Part shown: positions 6,412 through 14,386 of the stretch, piece by piece
How positions within the stretch are numbered: position 1 is the first letter of the stretch
How the letters are laid out: each line of letters starts with the position of its first letter
Virus record (IMG/VR): IMGVR_UViG_3300030012_003861
Span: 1-50,951 of that record
Direction: 5' to 3' (one strand)
Origin: a virus
DNA length: 50,951 nt
Position numbers and translations under genes: made by a program
Notes under the pieces: generated by a model
Seen by the model: the letters and a program-made list of their open reading frames with translations, nothing else
Told to the model about the DNA's origin: nothing
Databases searched by the model: none

Positions 6412-9012
6412 CTAATTTTCTATTTTTTCTTCATTGTATTGAATACGGATAGGACCATAAAACTCACGATATTTTTGTACATCTTGACTGAGATCTACAA
6501 GAGAAGGGAACATGTCATCAGCTTGAGGACGACGCAGACGTACATTAAACAAACGTGCTGTACGGTTGTTATCCCTATAAATATTGAGATTGAGCTGGTG
6601 GTTGAAGATGTCCATCAGCATTGACTCGAATCGTGAACGTGACAAAGTACCGTTGTTAGAACGACGAGAGAACTCGCAATAGTTGGGATAAAGACGAGTA
6701 TCAATATTGGCGTAGTAGGCATTAACACCTGCTGGTGCAGGTTTGCAATCACCGATATATGTCATTGCATTCATATCAAACACCACATTGTGATGCAACC
6801 AATCCATGATGGGATTGGCACGAATGCGTTGACGCGTATTGTACTTCTGGAAATAGTCCACCTTTTTGGCAGTTTCCATCAAATACTCGCGCATTTCCTC
6901 ATCAGTCATTTGCAGCAGCCAATTTACAAGTCCCTGTAAATAGGGTGCGAATTTACCTACAGCTTCACCTTGATTATTCACATCGATCAAAACACACTGT
7001 TCCTTGGAACTTCCTGTAAAAGGACGATCAAAAGGAATAGTCAGACGACGACGAAAAAGACCAGAACTCGGGTCCGTAGTAGCGATCTGCTCGTTAGCAG
7101 TCATGATGATCAAACCATCAAACTTGAAATAACTTTCGTCTTTCTTGTACTTGTGTTCGTTACGGATAAGATCTCGACCAGTTAAAGCTTTCAAAATGGA
7201 GACGTTACCGCCATACCGTTCTACGTCATTGAAAAGCACAAGTTTCTTTCCAACGAGGTTGGACGTTTCAAACCTGTTCTTTTCAAGATGCTCAAGAGTT
7301 GAGACACTAGCGTTTTCAAAACCAACTAGTGCATGACAGAGATTTGCAAAAGATGACTTACCTGATTTACCAGGACCAACAATCTCTGCAAACTTTTGAA
7401 TCTCTTGGGAACTGGTAAGTACCGCTCGCAGCCATGCTCGCAATAGTTCTACGCGTTGCCCATCACCATTTTGGGTGTAGTACAACCAGTCAATAATTGG
7501 CTGACAAGTTGCATTTTTATCGTATGGATAAGGTACAGTGCGAGTGATATAGAACTCTCGTTGTGGAGGCATAAGTTCCATACTTCCCATATCTAATACT
7601 CCATTGGTAAATAGGAGTAAACGAGGATTTGTATTCCAGTCGTAATGAATCAGTGTATTAGATAGACCTTTATACATATCGTCTACAAGAGACAAGCTAA
7701 AACCATTAGGCAATAGCGTTGACCTAACTGCTTTAAGCTTGCCATAAATATCGTTTTTCATTTCACGTTCAGTCATGGAGCACCAAAGCCCCTTAGTTGA
7801 ACGACCATGTTCATATAGCAGAAAACGGTTCATTACATCGGAGAACAACAAAGTTCCTGCATAAATACTGACTAATACATCTAGGATTTCATCAGATGGT
7901 GCATTGCGTTTACGTGTTAAACCTTCAAAATTTTTTTCATCCTTTTTTAAGGTCGCACGGGAACGTCTTTGTTTTTTTTGTGTGGTTTGTGGCATTGCAA
8001 GTTCAAAATCGAAATCCATTTCTTTAAGGATATTGGTAACTTCTTCGAGGGTTTCATCGTCTACACCCATCACACGATGCGACTGATCTGGTTGCCAGCC
8101 GTAATCTTTTGCGAGATGGAATAGTGAACCAACCCCTCGACCACCGGCTTTGGAAAATGAATCCCAACGCCGACGACATTCTCCATTCTGATATTTAGAA
8201 CTCTGTTTTGACCACTCATCCCATTGATCTAATAATGTGTCATCAACTGAATGGAGAGATTGACCAATTGTGATCCAGATGTCGTAGTCATCAGCAGCTT
8301 CCATTGGAAGCGCCCACATTGCATCAACAGCTTCTTTCATCGTGCGTTCAACACCAAACTTGGAATTGATTGCAAAATTTTGCCCGTAAATACGAGTAAT
8401 GTCTTCGGTTGGTTTACCTTGCTTTTGGTTTTTAAGTAAGAGTGCCCCAAGAATCCAATCAGGAATTGGTGTTAAGTTTTGAACAAAAGAAAAGTCTTCA
8501 TTTTCTTTTGTGTAATATCCAGGTGTATTTGGATGTGCCCCCATAAGAACGCCTTGATGACGTTTCCAAAGCACCTCAAGTTTTTCGCCATCACCCTCTG
8601 CTTGCCATGCATATTTATTTCGGATGAAATGTTTCCAATCGTCTTTGTCAACTTTATAAAGCTTTCGTTCGCGTCCTTCACGACCAGAGCAAATGGTCAG
8701 AGTTTTGGGAAGAGCCTGCTCAATAGAAAGATGAGAGAGTTCTTCAATAAGTTTGTAGACAGAGGAACCATCTATGTCAATCCAAACTAATCCGTAAGGT
8801 TCGTTGTAAACAGGACCAGAGAGAACGCCAATAGCCTTGCATTCACCACTTTCAAGTTCTTTACGAATATCTTCATGATCTTTTGGATTGTTTTGCCATC
8901 CAGTTACATAAGGATTTTTTTTGTCACCTAAAGGTGTCAGCGGCCAATCGACAGGAATTAAATCAAGATTGATAGCCCCTGGAGACAGTGAAGTAGATGA
9001 CATGCTGCTCAT
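6412..9012 (-). CDS. replicative primase-helicase (prim-pol plus SF3/D5-type helicase), 866 aa
   Basis: The N-terminal 200 residues look like an archaeo-eukaryotic prim-pol domain, with WIDIDG at 77-82 supplying the metal-binding DxD. Residues about 226-305 match PriCT-2 (WALPMEAADDYDIWITIGQSL through GVGSLFHLAKDYGW). The helicase has Walker A GPGKSGKSS (546-554), Walker B LVLFNDVE (591-598), a sensor-like IIMTANE (635-641) and arginine finger FRRRL (653-657), as in D5/poxvirus-type SF3 helicases. It should unwind and prime phage DNA, working with the polymerase and SSB at 19.6-22.4 kb. It starts ATGAGCAGCATG; upstream is AT-rich with no clear Shine-Dalgarno. Confidence 0.9.
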   Translation of the reverse strand: MSSMSSTSLSPGAINLDLIPVDWPLTPLGDKKNPYVTGWQNNPKDHEDIRKELESGECKAIGVLSGPVYNEPYGLVWIDIDGSSVYKLIEELSHLSIEQALPKTLTICSGREGRERKLYKVDKDDWKHFIRNKYAWQAEGDGEKLEVLWKRHQGVLMGAHPNTPGYYTKENEDFSFVQNLTPIPDWILGALLLKNQKQGKPTEDITRIYGQNFAINSKFGVERTMKEAVDAMWALPMEAADDYDIWITIGQSLHSVDDTLLDQWDEWSKQSSKYQNGECRRRWDSFSKAGGRGVGSLFHLAKDYGWQPDQSHRVMGVDDETLEEVTNILKEMDFDFELAMPQTTQKKQRRSRATLKKDEKNFEGLTRKRNAPSDEILDVLVSIYAGTLLFSDVMNRFLLYEHGRSTKGLWCSMTEREMKNDIYGKLKAVRSTLLPNGFSLSLVDDMYKGLSNTLIHYDWNTNPRLLLFTNGVLDMGSMELMPPQREFYITRTVPYPYDKNATCQPIIDWLYYTQNGDGQRVELLRAWLRAVLTSSQEIQKFAEIVGPGKSGKSSFANLCHALVGFENASVSTLEHLEKNRFETSNLVGKKLVLFNDVERYGGNVSILKALTGRDLIRNEHKYKKDESYFKFDGLIIMTANEQIATTDPSSGLFRRRLTIPFDRPFTGSSKEQCVLIDVNNQGEAVGKFAPYLQGLVNWLLQMTDEEMREYLMETAKKVDYFQKYNTRQRIRANPIMDWLHHNVVFDMNAMTYIGDCKPAPAGVNAYYANIDTRLYPNYCEFSRRSNNGTLSRSRFESMLMDIFNHQLNLNIYRDNNRTARLFNVRLRRPQADDMFPSLVDLSQDVQKYREFYGPIRIQYNEEKIEN

Positions 9013-9132
9013 AGTCGAATTTTTAGTTTAGAACTGTTTGGTTGAATTTGTATGAAATATCTTAGTTTTTTCTTTTGTCCATATTTATTCTTACATATGG
9101 AATAGAATGTTTAAAAGAGTTCTTATTCTTAG

Positions 9133-9417
9133 ATGTATAACTTAGAAGAAAGTAGAAGAGCATTGGTTGATGCTGATGTGTATGCACAAATGAGCCCTGC
9201 TGAAAAAGAAATAATGTCATTAAATGTGGGGGCAACAACCCCATTAGATGGCAGCCACGAAGCTGCACTGCATGATTTTAGAGAAAATACGCAACTTGGC
9301 AACTTGCTTGAGGGCGGTGAAGCTAGTGACCAAGTGTACTATCGCAATATTTCCCGTATGGGTGACCAACGCGATGCAGTCAAAGCTCGTTTTTTAGCTG
9401 ACTATATTGCTAATTAA
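9133..9417 (+). CDS. hypothetical protein, 94 aa
   Basis: Isolated plus-strand gene between two minus-strand genes. It is acidic and mostly helical (EESRRALVDADVYAQMSPAEKEIMSL ... DAVKARFLADYIAN) with a Gly-containing centre. Its stop codon overlaps that of the convergent exonuclease gene by 3-4 bases. Composition is coding-like, and the reverse-strand frame here is not. No family recognised; it may be a small structural or regulatory protein. Confidence 0.6.
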   Translation: MYNLEESRRALVDADVYAQMSPAEKEIMSLNVGATTPLDGSHEAALHDFRENTQLGNLLEGGEASDQVYYRNISRMGDQRDAVKARFLADYIAN

Positions 9418-10259
9418 ATAAGGTCTGCATCATATACAACACAGTTTTCTATCTGTTTGTAATATTCGTCTACAACTTTGAGCCATTTTTCTTGGCAGGA
9501 ATCGAGATGGCGTCGGGAGATTTTAAACAACTGCGTATTTTCGGGTGTCGAGACAAGAATAGCGGCTTGTTGCACCTTCATATTAAGTGTTTGCTCGATT
9601 CCAAGAGCATAAGCTCCGAGTTGGAGACAGCACTTATTGAACTTCATGTAACCACTAAGACGGTCCCGCCATTCGGTGGAACCCTTTTTTAAATCTTTAG
9701 GCCACCAACGACAGTATGGTTTAACACTTGTTTTTAAGTCAGCCAGCGTTAGCTTATTACCAGCAACGCCAATGATGTCAGGACTACCCACCCATGGTCT
9801 CTCTTCCTCGTCCCTACCCCACACGCGCCCGATCCCATCTGAAGATAAAGCGAACTGGTGCTTTTCATAAAGCGGTGTTTCAGCCCAAATCACTTCTTGG
9901 AATTGGTCCAGAATGTTTGGCATCCCACCCCAAAAATCAGAGTACTGCTCAGGAACGTCGAAATCTTCTCGCTTCAGGTACATCTCCATACAGCTATGTA
10001 TCGCAGTACCACGTTCTGCTGCAGCTTCTTTGACTCCCGGATTGTTCTTTGACCACATCTCCAACTTTTTTTTGTTGGCTTCTGATGCAGTTTCTGAAAT
10101 GATTGTCGTGACAGATGCAGCCGGACCTGTATTAAATGGTGTGTTGTAATGACGTTTACCGTTAAGCGTAAGCCTTGCTGGCTCACTATTTAACTTATGG
10201 AATAATTCAGGATCTCTGTTATAGATATCAAAGACAGTCTCGTTATCGTTTACAACCAC
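9414..10259 (-). CDS. PD-(D/E)XK nuclease (RecB/Cas4-like exonuclease), 281 aa
   Basis: Shows the ordered motifs of the RecB-like nuclease family: RGTAIH (83-88), GSPDIIG (Asp about 161), LADLKTS giving D174-x-K176, and the CLQLGAYALG motif (about 211-220). It should be a DNA exonuclease used in recombination, DNA turnover or end processing. It has a GTG start 41 bases from the divergent GT32 GTG start, so this short gap must hold signals for both directions. Stand-alone phage versions may be annotated as Cas4-like; no iron-sulfur cysteines are evident in the expected C-terminal cluster. Confidence 0.82.
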   Translation of the reverse strand: MVVNDNETVFDIYNRDPELFHKLNSEPARLTLNGKRHYNTPFNTGPAASVTTIISETASEANKKKLEMWSKNNPGVKEAAAERGTAIHSCMEMYLKREDFDVPEQYSDFWGGMPNILDQFQEVIWAETPLYEKHQFALSSDGIGRVWGRDEEERPWVGSPDIIGVAGNKLTLADLKTSVKPYCRWWPKDLKKGSTEWRDRLSGYMKFNKCCLQLGAYALGIEQTLNMKVQQAAILVSTPENTQLFKISRRHLDSCQEKWLKVVDEYYKQIENCVVYDADLI

Positions 10260-10300
10260 GGGAAGTTGTGTATATTAAAAATATTGTAACGCGATCTTAA

Positions 10301-11029
10301 GTGAATACAACACAAATCTTTCTTAGTACCAAGAATAAAGATGAGCGTCCAGATTTATCTTGGCAGCTTAAAGAAGCCACAGATTCTGTCAAGGAATTGT
10401 ACGAAGATACACAGTATACTTTTTATGACAACGAAGCTGTTGAAGATTTTTTAAACGAAGAATATGGCGATGAAGTTTTAAATGCCTATAATCGCTTGCA
10501 ACCACTGGCTTATAAGTGTGATCTAGCTCGCTATTGCATTCTACTTAAAAAAGGAGGCTGGTATTTTGATGTTGGTCTAACTGCGGTTGAACGGTATGAT
10601 TTTGCTCATGAACTCTGTGCTTTTCGTAGTGTTCCTCGTTATTCGCATGTGGGTTGGTCTTGCGATAACGGTTTGATGTATGTACGTGAAGGCCATGTGG
10701 CATTGCAAATTGCAATCAATAATGTGTTGAGCAGTGTGCGTGATCAATACTATGGGTTTACTCCGTTGTGTCCAACGGGTCCGTCACTTTGGGGACGTAG
10801 TGTCGCTGAGTCAATTGGCACAAGAAAAGAGCCTGATCAAATGTATCTGTTTGGTGATTGCATGGAACTTACACCACATCACCCTAAAAATAACAAAGCA
10901 TTTGTCTTGCCAAATGGTGTGATCTTGGCAGAGTGCAAGCCTAGTGAAGGTGGTGATTTAACCGAAATGGGTGCAGCTGATACAAATAACTATAATTATT
11001 TTTGGCACCGTAAATTAGTTTACGCATGA
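10301..11029 (+). CDS. GT32-like sugar transferase (Gly_transf_sug type), 242 aa
   Basis: The core PLAYKCDLARYCILLKKGGWYFDVG matches the 'K.D..RY..L...GG.Y.D.D' region of capsular-polysaccharide and Och1-type transferases. The metal-binding DxD appears as DVG, so the second Asp is missing and metal binding or activity may be altered. Later parts (TGPSLWG and the C-terminal YFWHRKLVYA) are consistent with the family. GTG start without a Shine-Dalgarno. Its stop overlaps the ATG of the GT-D gene, so the two are translationally coupled parts of a small glycan operon. Confidence 0.72.
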   Translation: MNTTQIFLSTKNKDERPDLSWQLKEATDSVKELYEDTQYTFYDNEAVEDFLNEEYGDEVLNAYNRLQPLAYKCDLARYCILLKKGGWYFDVGLTAVERYDFAHELCAFRSVPRYSHVGWSCDNGLMYVREGHVALQIAINNVLSSVRDQYYGFTPLCPTGPSLWGRSVAESIGTRKEPDQMYLFGDCMELTPHHPKNNKAFVLPNGVILAECKPSEGGDLTEMGAADTNNYNYFWHRKLVYA

Positions 11030-11736
11030 ACTTTGAAGATTCTCTCATTTATTTTACTGGTCTGATTAACTCATCGAATAATTTTGCTTTAGCCCGATAT
11101 GGCGATGGTGAAATTGCATTGATGGAGAATCAAGGCATCAGCCGCCAAACTCAGGCATTTAATCAAGATCGTTGGGATGCACCAGCAAAAGCTACCAAGC
11201 TGGGAAAAAAATTAACAGAGTCTTTAAACCATGAAGAAGACAATTATTATTATGGGATTCCTGGTAAAAATGATTCATTAGAAGCGTATGAATATCTCAC
11301 AGCTTTGATTCCAAGCTTGAACATTACTTATGCCAACCTTTTTGTTAATGCAAACTATGAGCGAACAAAAGATTTTTTTAAAAGCCTAAAAAAATCTATT
11401 ACCCTAATTGGCAATAAAAGGGGGAATGTTGATCTATTACCTTTTCATGTTGATATTTTTTGCGCCTTTCCAGATGATTGTGTGAACTGGTGGGAAAAAG
11501 GTGGAGATGATTTTATTAAGACTTTACAGAAATATGTCGCTACTACCAATAATGAAACATTTTTTCTTTCAATTGGTCCCGCAGCTGAAGTTGCTATCCA
11601 TGAGATGTATAAAGTAAACCCCAATAATCAGTATGTTGATATTGGTTCTGCTATTGATGAATGGTTTTATACAACACAAACTCGACCTTACATGGATAAC
11701 AACTCAACTTATGCGTCTCATTCGTCTACTTTCTGA
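11026..11736 (+). CDS. GT-D fold glycosyltransferase (DUF1792-like), 236 aa
   Basis: Contains RYGDGE at 24-29, the hallmark of the GT-D/DUF1792 family in which the DGE residues bind the donor sugar nucleotide and metal. It also has the C-terminal LSIGPAAEVAIHEM and YVDIGSAIDEWF blocks typical of that family. Such enzymes add sugars to bacterial glycoproteins or surface glycans. It is coupled to the GT32-like gene and convergent with the methyltransferase gene, overlapping it by 19 bases. Confidence 0.75.
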   Translation: MNFEDSLIYFTGLINSSNNFALARYGDGEIALMENQGISRQTQAFNQDRWDAPAKATKLGKKLTESLNHEEDNYYYGIPGKNDSLEAYEYLTALIPSLNITYANLFVNANYERTKDFFKSLKKSITLIGNKRGNVDLLPFHVDIFCAFPDDCVNWWEKGGDDFIKTLQKYVATTNNETFFLSIGPAAEVAIHEMYKVNPNNQYVDIGSAIDEWFYTTQTRPYMDNNSTYASHSSTF

Positions 11737-12350
11737 AGGACTAGACGTCCAAAAGTAAGATAGTCAAAACGTGGTTGAGGGCAGATGGAATTGCTGCCCT
11801 TGACTGGGTTCTTAACAATTTTATAAGCAGTCTCAATTTCAGACTCAATAGCAGGGAGCTGGAGACCAGGGAGATCAAACGTGCAAAGTAAAAAGCCACC
11901 GGGTTTAACCATCGAAAATAAACGCCGAAGAATTTCAACATGATTACCGTTGACCTCTTCCATTGTGGATATATTAATTACAAAATCAAATCCTTCCCAC
12001 CAATCAGAAGGTGGGTCCGTTAATAGGTCCCACACTGTCGTGTGGTCCAATACTGATTCTCGAATATCAGAATGAAGAATCGTGCCTCCACGAGAATCTA
12101 GTTCTTTTTTGAAGTCAATATGGCAGCCTTCAAAACCCCAACTTGTGTTATGAATTGAAGTTGGAAAGCACTTATCAGGTGATTTATCTTCTAATTCGTT
12201 TAAAGTTTTGATAGCCCATTCATATTCATATACACGAGACCAGGCTTCCCACTTAGCATTAGCATGATCAGTAATAGAAAACCCACTAAAATCCAAGACT
12301 GCAAAATCTTCAATAGGTTTTAGAGCATCACATTTTTTACGGTTTCCCAT
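11718..12350 (-). CDS. class I SAM-dependent methyltransferase-like protein, 210 aa
   Basis: The region DFVINISTMEEVNGNHVEILRRLFSMVKPGGFLLCTFDLPG corresponds to the post-motif I strand, acidic loop and 'LKPGG.L..T' strand of class I methyltransferases. Motif I itself is weak (WGFEGCHIDFKKEL), so the cofactor site cannot be fully confirmed. The context suggests methylation of a sugar or lipid-linked glycan. It overlaps the GT2 gene by 31 bases, indicating coupling. It ends inside the 3' end of the convergent GT-D gene. Confidence 0.65.
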   Translation of the reverse strand: MGNRKKCDALKPIEDFAVLDFSGFSITDHANAKWEAWSRVYEYEWAIKTLNELEDKSPDKCFPTSIHNTSWGFEGCHIDFKKELDSRGGTILHSDIRESVLDHTTVWDLLTDPPSDWWEGFDFVINISTMEEVNGNHVEILRRLFSMVKPGGFLLCTFDLPGLQLPAIESEIETAYKIVKNPVKGSNSICPQPRFDYLTFGRLVLQKVDE

Positions 12351-13081
12351 CCATTTGCTATTGCATTTCTAACTACTTTATCTCTTTGTGAGAAAAATAG
12401 TGTGTGACTAAGCCAAGTGTTGTTGCTTGTTGCAACTGCGTCTGTACCAAGTTCAACAGCATAAAGACTACCCCAAAGTGAGCGATCTTCCGGGGGATGG
12501 GGCGGACAAAAGGTTTGAACACCGCCGTATTTTTGTGCAGCGTAACTAAAGTGAATATCTTCTCCGTTATCCCACGAGTAAGGTTTTTCCCTCCAAAAAT
12601 GCGATAAACATTCACGATTAAAGAACCAAGCATGGCCGACAAGATCAACACGTTTGGTTTCTTTATTTTGCGTAGGCCAGCCGCAACGATAATGGTTTTC
12701 ATATCGGAAACTATTTAGTGTGACACCAGCGGAACCAAGAATAGGAGTTTTAAATCCTTCCGCCTCTAGATCAAAATAAGTCCTTAGACAATTTTCAAAC
12801 CACTTTTCACCAGGGATTGTATCATCATCAAAAATTGCAATGTATTTGGTATCAGCTAGAAGCGCCGCTGCGAATCGTCCGAAAAATTTGAAATTATGTG
12901 AGCTATCAATAACCCGGTCACAATCGAGATAGTCAAAACAAAGATCAGAATTGTCCACATGGTCGTTAATCCAAACCCAGATTTCTTTTGGTGGTAGAGT
13001 TTGACTACGCAGTGCTTCAATCTGACGTCCTAAATTTTGAGGACGACGATACAAAGTAAGAATAACTGTGCAATCCAACAT
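12320..13081 (-). CDS. GT2-type glycosyltransferase (GT-A fold), 253 aa
   Basis: Begins TVILTLYRRPQNLGRQIEALRSQTLPPKEIWVW, the nucleotide-binding start of GT-A enzymes. The acidic metal-binding motif IFDDDTIPG is at about 84-92, followed by the acceptor-side GEDIHFSYAAQKYGG block that carries the catalytic ED. A complete single-domain GT2. The promoter is probably in the divergent region at 13.08-13.12 kb, where a TTGACT/TATAGT pair with a 15-base spacer reads toward this gene. Confidence 0.82.
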   Translation of the reverse strand: MLDCTVILTLYRRPQNLGRQIEALRSQTLPPKEIWVWINDHVDNSDLCFDYLDCDRVIDSSHNFKFFGRFAAALLADTKYIAIFDDDTIPGEKWFENCLRTYFDLEAEGFKTPILGSAGVTLNSFRYENHYRCGWPTQNKETKRVDLVGHAWFFNRECLSHFWREKPYSWDNGEDIHFSYAAQKYGGVQTFCPPHPPEDRSLWGSLYAVELGTDAVATSNNTWLSHTLFFSQRDKVVRNAIANGWETVKNVML

Positions 13082-13099
13082 GTCACTACTTGTTTACAT

Positions 13100-13213
13100 A
13101 TGCACTATAGTGTATCTGTCTGTTAGTCAAACAGACGTTCCATTTAGCAAACAAATGGTTCCCAAAGGAAACGGTTTAAGGAAAGAACAAAGGACCTAAT
13201 CGGTCCTTTTTTT
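13100..13213 (+). ncRNA. candidate small structured RNA or 5' leader ending in a terminator
   Basis: A gene-free 155-base region holds a palindromic CACTATAGTG (contains TATAGT, a -10-like hexamer). It then has a 7-bp hairpin GTCTGTT/AACAGAC (13118-13136), a 6-bp hairpin CCATTT/AAATGG and a strong terminator, all before the endonuclease VII ATG at 13237. The order promoter-like, hairpins, terminator is what a small RNA or an attenuated leader would show. No convincing -35 is seen on the plus strand. Confidence 0.4.
13189..13213 (+). terminator. intrinsic terminator upstream of the endonuclease VII gene
   Basis: Stem AAAGGACC/GGTCCTTT around a short TAATC loop, followed by a run of T. It lies 24 bases before the start codon of a plus-strand gene and does not follow any plus-strand gene, so it ends either a small RNA or an attenuated leader. 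The reverse direction has a weaker T-rich tail. Confidence 0.75.
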
Positions 13214-13236
13214 GTTAGTATTTTGAAAGATTAAAT

Positions 13237-13758
13237 ATGCCTGTGGCAACTAGAGAAGATAATCTCAAACATCGATATGGTATTGATCAAGAAGAATACG
13301 ATGCAATTTTAAAAACACAAGGAAATAAATGTAAAATTTGCAATACAAAACATACAGGGCATAAACCATTATGTGTAGATCACTGTCATAACTCCACACG
13401 AGTACGTGGTTTACTTTGCAAAAAATGCAATGCTTCTTTAGGATTATTAAAAGAAGATCCTAAAATATTGGTAAATGCAATTCTATATTTAAATGAGTAT
13501 CACAAACAGGAAACAAAAGCTTTTTCAGAAGCTATCGGCAGTCTGGCTAAGCTGTCTGATGACAATGGCTCCGAAAAATCTATTAACTATATCCCCAAAT
13601 CATATCCTCATCGCAACAAAAATAGCAATCGGTGCAATGATCGTATATGGCATAGCCTTATTCTGGATAAAGACAACAAACCTATTGAACGAATCAGTAC
13701 TACTAACAACAGCAACGAGCTTGGTTGCTCTGAGAGTTCATCCAACTCATTTTGGTAA
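13237..13758 (+). CDS. endonuclease VII-like HNH nuclease, 173 aa
   Basis: Recognised from YGIDQEEYDAILKTQGNKC, then the zinc cysteines C..CN and C..CN, and the catalytic DHCHNSTRVRGLLCKKCN motif. It matches recombination endonuclease VII-type nucleases that resolve branched DNA or act as homing nucleases. The family core ends at about residue 95. The rest is low-complexity and Asn/Ser-rich, and it coincides with an out-of-frame membrane protein gene (13559-13762). The C-terminus is therefore probably shaped by that overlap. A terminator-bearing leader precedes it. Confidence 0.78.
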   Translation: MPVATREDNLKHRYGIDQEEYDAILKTQGNKCKICNTKHTGHKPLCVDHCHNSTRVRGLLCKKCNASLGLLKEDPKILVNAILYLNEYHKQETKAFSEAIGSLAKLSDDNGSEKSINYIPKSYPHRNKNSNRCNDRIWHSLILDKDNKPIERISTTNNSNELGCSESSSNSFW

Positions 13759-13762
13759 ATGA
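13559..13762 (+). CDS. 67-aa two-span membrane protein nested in the 3' end of the endonuclease VII gene
   Basis: Overlapping frame starting ATGACAATGGCT. It has two hydrophobic segments (HILIATKIAIGAMIVYGIALFW and SVLLTTATSLVALRV) separated by a short polar turn, and ends THFGK. This is a much more protein-like composition than the Asn/Ser-rich endonuclease frame read through the same DNA. Two spans and small size fit a holin-type or other small phage membrane protein. The alternative is that it is an accidental hydrophobic frame. Confidence 0.5.
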   Translation: MTMAPKNLLTISPNHILIATKIAIGAMIVYGIALFWIKTTNLLNESVLLTTATSLVALRVHPTHFGK

Positions 13763-13774
13763 TAGACAAAAGCA

Positions 13775-13794
13775 GTAGCAACCGGCATTGCTGC
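13775..13794 (-). terminator. weak hairpin after the Dps-like gene
   Basis: 7-bp stem (one wobble) GCAGCAA/TTGCTAC with a 6-base loop on the minus strand, followed by CTGCTTTTG. It lies just past the stop codon of the Dps-like gene, the last gene of the long minus-strand block. The T-run is short, so termination efficiency is uncertain. Confidence 0.35.
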
Positions 13795-13802
13795 CAGTCT
13801 AT

Positions 13803-14342
13803 TTAATTACACCGCAACGTACTTTTTATCTGCCAAGAGGCGGTAAAGCAATCGTCGATTAGTTCACCACAGTAATTTTCAATGTCATAAGCATCCATTT
13901 TTTCAGCCATTTTGGCTACTCTCTTAGCAGCATATCCAAACTCTTCTAAGTTTTCATAATAGGTAATCAACATTGCAGGCCCAGTATAACCTTCGATATG
14001 ACTAAATTTTTTATAAGCTGCCATCAAACCTTTGCAGCACATTGGCATCAAGAAATCAAGCGAGCGCACCAACTCTCCCAGTCGGTCAAGTTGTTCTTGG
14101 TGCTTTTTATATTGAGACTTGGTGAACTTATGCACACCAAAGAAGTTGGCACCTTCAAAATTAAGATGTACCAAATGCGCTTGCAACATCAAATGAGACG
14201 CATGGCTGCTAAGACAGATGAGTTCATTGGCAAGTCGGCTTACGGGTTCTTTCTTACTCTGGGGTTGTGGTTCATAGGATATCTTTTCTGGCTCCCGTTC
14301 CGCAGCGTTTTCCGTTGGCTGAGCAGGCATCCCGTGAAACAT
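13803..14342 (-). CDS. Dps/ferritin-like protein, 179 aa
   Basis: A 40-residue polar N-terminal extension precedes a four-helix ferritin-like core. The segment AHLVHLNFEGANFFGVHKFTKSQYKKHQEQLDRLGELV lines up with the Dps signature (H.N..G.NF..VHE..D...... ..D.MAER). Both His ligands and the LDxxxE acidic pair are kept. The Asp that normally follows the second His by four residues is Lys here, so the dinuclear ferroxidase site may be impaired. Dps proteins bind DNA and oxidise and store iron. The basic-acidic N-terminal tail could contact DNA. Divergent from the membrane gene at 14387 across 44 bases. Confidence 0.65.
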   Translation of the reverse strand: MFHGMPAQPTENAAEREPEKISYEPQPQSKKEPVSRLANELICLSSHASHLMLQAHLVHLNFEGANFFGVHKFTKSQYKKHQEQLDRLGELVRSLDFLMPMCCKGLMAAYKKFSHIEGYTGPAMLITYYENLEEFGYAAKRVAKMAEKMDAYDIENYCGELIDDCFTASWQIKSTLRCN

Positions 14343-14386
14343 GACCTTTACTTTTACATGATGTTATTTATTCTAGAATAAATGTA

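Noticed and set aside
9062-9268. Minus-strand open frame opposite the 94-aa plus-strand gene
   Set aside because: Its composition is Leu/His/Phe shadow-like, and the plus-strand frame is clearly the protein-like one.
13104-13113. T7-like phage promoter (CACTATAG)
   Set aside because: The match stops at CACTATAG and the upstream half does not fit T7 or SP6 promoters; no single-subunit RNA polymerase gene is visible in this window, so only a palindrome is claimed.
13998-14381. Plus-strand open frame through the Dps-like gene
   Set aside because: The minus frame carries a recognisable ferritin-like core; the plus frame is a Leu/His/Trp-rich shadow.
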